Shown one piece after another: positions 12,734 through 14,583 of a stretch of 14,583 bases of DNA. The notes beneath the pieces are model-generated. The model worked only from the letters and a program-made list of their open reading frames with translations. It was not told where the DNA came from and ran no database searches. The stretch covers positions 1 to 14,583 of the forward strand of contig CAZARE010000241.1 of the NCBI GenBank assembly GCA_964487455.1. Direction: 5' to 3'. This stretch comes from DASWJZ01 sp964487455. GTDB taxonomy: Bacteria; Pseudomonadota; Alphaproteobacteria; Rhizobiales; Afifellaceae. A program made the translations under genes and the position numbers. The first letter of the stretch is position 1. The number at the start of each line of letters is the position of its first letter.

Positions 12734-14125
12734 TTGAACGAAAGCAGCAAATTGACCTATTTTTCCGATTTCGCCCTCGGCGAATCCATCCTTCGCGCAG
12801 TCGCCAATGAAGGCCACAGCGCGCCAACACCGATCCAGGCTCAGGCCATCTCCCCCATCCTCGCCGGCCGCGATCTCTGCGGCATCGCCCAGACGGGCAC
12901 CGGCAAAACTGCCGCCTTCGCGCTGCCGATCCTGGAGCGGCTGGCGGGAGCGAAGCCCAACCGAGCTCCGCTCAGCCCGCGCGTGCTGGTGCTGACGCCG
13001 ACGCGCGAGCTGGCGAGCCAGGTGGCGCAGAGCTTCCGCACCTACGGGGCGGGGCTCAGGCTCTCTACCGCCGTCGTCTTCGGCGGCATCTCGCAGCGCC
13101 CGCAGGTGGACGCGCTGAAGCGCGGCGTCGACATTCTCGTCGCCACGCCCGGCCGGCTGCTCGATCTCGTCGAGCAGAAGATGCTGATGCTCGGCCGCGT
13201 AGAGATCCTCGTCGTCGACGAGGCCGACCAGATGCTCGACCTCGGCTTCATCGTGCCGCTGAAGCGGATCGTGAAGCTGGTCCCGGAGAAGCGGCAGACG
13301 CTGTTCTTCTCCGCCACCATGCCGAAGACGATCGCCGCGCTTGCCGGCTCGCTCCTCACCGACCCGGTGCAAGTCTCCGTCGCGCCCGCGGCGACGACCG
13401 TGGAGCGCGTCGAGCAGAGGGTGATCTTTGTCGCGACCGCGCAAAAGCCGACTCTTCTGGAGCGGATTCTAGCGGAACCCGCGATGCAGCGCGTCCTCGT
13501 CTTCACCCGCACCAAGCACGGCGCCGACAAGGTGGTGCGCAATCTCGCCAAAGCAGGCATCGACGCCGCCGCGATCCACGGCAACAAGAGCCAGCCGCAG
13601 CGCGAGCGGGTGCTTGCCGCCTTCAAGAGCGGACGGACGCGCGTGCTTGTCGCCACCGACATCGCCGCGCGCGGCATCCACGTGGAGGGCGTGACCCACG
13701 TCGTCAATTACGATCTGCCGAACGTGCCGGAGAGCTACGTACACCGGATCGGGCGGACGGCGCGCGCGGGAGCCGTCGGCGTGGCGATCTCCTTCTGCAA
13801 CGGCGAGGAGCGCGCCTATCTCAAGGACATCGAGAAGCTGACGCGGACGGCCGTTCCGGTCGCGCCCGCCCCCGCCGGTGTCGCGGTCGCAGCGGATGCC
13901 CCCGAGCCAGACAGGGCGACCCGCCCGCAGCGCGGCCGGAAGCGCCCCGAGGCGCACAAGCAGCATTCCAAGCAGGGCAAGCCGAAACGGTCACGCAACG
14001 GCGACCGCAATGGCAAGCGGCGCGAGCGCAATCCGGGGCTCGATCCGGCGAGCGGCCTGCCCGCTTTTCTGATGCGTCCGCAACGGCGGAGCGAGGACAG
14101 CGAGACCAGCAGAGCCCGAGCCTGA
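12734..14125 (+). CDS. DEAD-box ATP-dependent RNA helicase, RhlE-like
   Basis: 463-aa RNA helicase of the type used in RNA decay, ribosome assembly and cold adaptation. Motifs: Q motif PTPIQAQAI (31-39), Walker A AQTGTGKT (52-59), PTRELA (89-94), GG (117-118), TPGR (138-141), DEAD (162-165), SAT (193-195), VFTRT (256-260), ATDIAARGIHV (307-317), HRIGRTARAG (337-346). All helicase motifs are intact. The tail (about 373-463) is low-complexity, Arg/Lys-rich, probably an RNA-binding disordered arm as in RhlE. Start is TTG 12734 with GGAGG at 12724-12728, itself in a hairpin. No in-frame ATG occurs early enough to keep the Q motif. The gene stands alone, with its own promoter at 12507. RhlE is the likeliest subgroup, but I cannot exclude another rhizobial paralogue. 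Confidence 0.93.
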   Translation: MNESSKLTYFSDFALGESILRAVANEGHSAPTPIQAQAISPILAGRDLCGIAQTGTGKTAAFALPILERLAGAKPNRAPLSPRVLVLTPTRELASQVAQSFRTYGAGLRLSTAVVFGGISQRPQVDALKRGVDILVATPGRLLDLVEQKMLMLGRVEILVVDEADQMLDLGFIVPLKRIVKLVPEKRQTLFFSATMPKTIAALAGSLLTDPVQVSVAPAATTVERVEQRVIFVATAQKPTLLERILAEPAMQRVLVFTRTKHGADKVVRNLAKAGIDAAAIHGNKSQPQRERVLAAFKSGRTRVLVATDIAARGIHVEGVTHVVNYDLPNVPESYVHRIGRTARAGAVGVAISFCNGEERAYLKDIEKLTRTAVPVAPAPAGVAVAADAPEPDRATRPQRGRKRPEAHKQHSKQGKPKRSRNGDRNGKRRERNPGLDPASGLPAFLMRPQRRSEDSETSRARA

Positions 14126-14170
14126 CCTTTCACAGGGCTTCAGATACGATCGGGGGTCGCCGTCGGGGAA

Positions 14171-14198
14171 GCGTTGAACTTCGCCGGCGGCTCAACGC
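14171..14198. repeat. Inverted repeat GCGTTGA-N14-TCAACGC upstream of the GFA gene
   Basis: Two perfect 7-bp arms (14171-14177 and 14192-14198) with half-site centres 21 bp apart, two turns of the helix, ending 21 nt before the downstream ATG. It fits a dimeric repressor operator. As RNA it would be a hairpin with a 14-nt loop and no T-tract, so a terminator for the helicase gene is less likely. Confidence 0.4.
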
Positions 14199-14219
14199 GC
14201 CCGCAAGGGGGAAGCATTC

Positions 14220-14583
14220 ATGACAACACGCCAAGCGTCCTGCAGCTGCGGGCAGTTGCGCATTCGCTGCGAAGGCGAGCCGGTGCGCATCTCCATGTGC
14301 CATTGCCTCGCTTGCCAGCGCCGCACCGGAAGCGTCTACGGCGTTCAGGCGCGCTTTCCGCACGATAAGGTTACGAGCGAAGGCCCGTCAAAGACGCTCC
14401 AGCGGACTGCCGAAAGCGGCAACACGATTACGTTTCACTTCTGCCCGAACTGCGGCGCGACGGTCTTCTGGGCGATAGACGCCCAGCCCGATCTGATCGC
14501 GGTCGCGGTCGGTGCCTTCGCCGACCCGCACTTTCCCGAGCCCCGCTTCTCGGTGTTCGAGGCGACGCGGCACGGCTGGGTCA
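14220..14583 (+). CDS. GFA/CENP-V domain zinc protein, 5' portion, truncated by window edge
   Basis: Member of the glutathione-dependent formaldehyde-activating (GFA)/CENP-V zinc-fold family; 121 codons are present with no stop before the window ends, and the usual length is about 130-160 aa. Zinc-ligand motifs are intact: CSCGQL (C8, C10), CHCLACQRRTG (C27, C29, C32) and CPNCGA (C75, C78). Start ATG 14220 is preceded by AGGGGGA at about 14206-14212. Most members are of unknown function despite the family name; a role in formaldehyde chemistry should not be assumed. It lies 94 nt after the helicase stop, same strand, with an inverted repeat between that suggests separate control. Confidence 0.92.
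   Translation, partial: MTTRQASCSCGQLRIRCEGEPVRISMCHCLACQRRTGSVYGVQARFPHDKVTSEGPSKTLQRTAESGNTITFHFCPNCGATVFWAIDAQPDLIAVAVGAFADPHFPEPRFSVFEATRHGWV

Noticed and set aside
12620..13444. 274-codon minus-strand frame opposite the helicase
   Set aside because: Shadow of the DEAD-box gene; Arg/His/Glu/Asp-rich with no domain signature.
1..14583. CRISPR array, insertion sequence, prophage genes, tRNA or rRNA
   Set aside because: No regular repeat-spacer pattern, transposase or integrase motifs, terminal inverted repeats or cloverleaf sequences were found on either strand.

Overview
The window is high-GC, densely coded chromosomal DNA from an alphaproteobacterium, most likely Hyphomicrobiales (Rhizobiales). 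The gene content points there: a RegB/RegA redox two-component pair, an MmcB-family repair protein behind a candidate alphaproteobacterial SOS box (GTTC-N7-GTTT), an MbfA-type rubrerythrin/VIT iron exporter with an Irr/ICE-like site at its start, a short (~207 aa) GpmA, and a promoter of the CTTGAC-N17-CTATAT class. I see no insertion sequence, prophage, CRISPR array, tRNA or rRNA. The genes read as ordinary core and accessory chromosome, and I do not see a clear new multi-gene defence or biosynthetic system.

Layout. 1-704 (-): 5' part of lepA, running off the left edge. 705-968: a structured non-coding gap. 969-3149 (+): MFS efflux transporter, CDGSH iron-sulfur protein and UdgX uracil-DNA glycosylase. 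3150-3328: palindromic repeat and ICE-like box. 3329-4306 (+): mbfA. 4323-7254 (-): a four-gene run transcribed dapB, gpmA, a papain-like (YiiX-type) hydrolase, then a tabtoxin-resistance-like GNAT. 7367-9361 (+): regB and regA. 9370-11732 (-): mmcB, then a class III cyclase with TolB-like and TPR domains. 11902-12477 (+): hemerythrin-domain protein. 12734-14125 (+): RhlE-like DEAD-box RNA helicase with a long leader. 14220-end (+): 5' part of a GFA/CENP-V zinc protein.

How the genes fit together. Three themes recur. Iron and redox: mbfA, the CDGSH protein, the [4Fe-4S] UdgX, the hemerythrin protein and RegBA. DNA repair: UdgX and MmcB. Housekeeping: lepA, dapB, gpmA and the helicase. No single pathway links the whole window.

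The most interesting signals are regulatory. They are a Shine-Dalgarno hairpin in a ~190-nt leader before the DEAD-box helicase, a structured minus-strand element ending in a T-tract upstream of lepA, the SOS-type box before mmcB, the ICE-like box abutting the mbfA start, and a 7-bp inverted repeat with 21-bp half-site spacing before the GFA gene. All are read by eye from sequence and untested.
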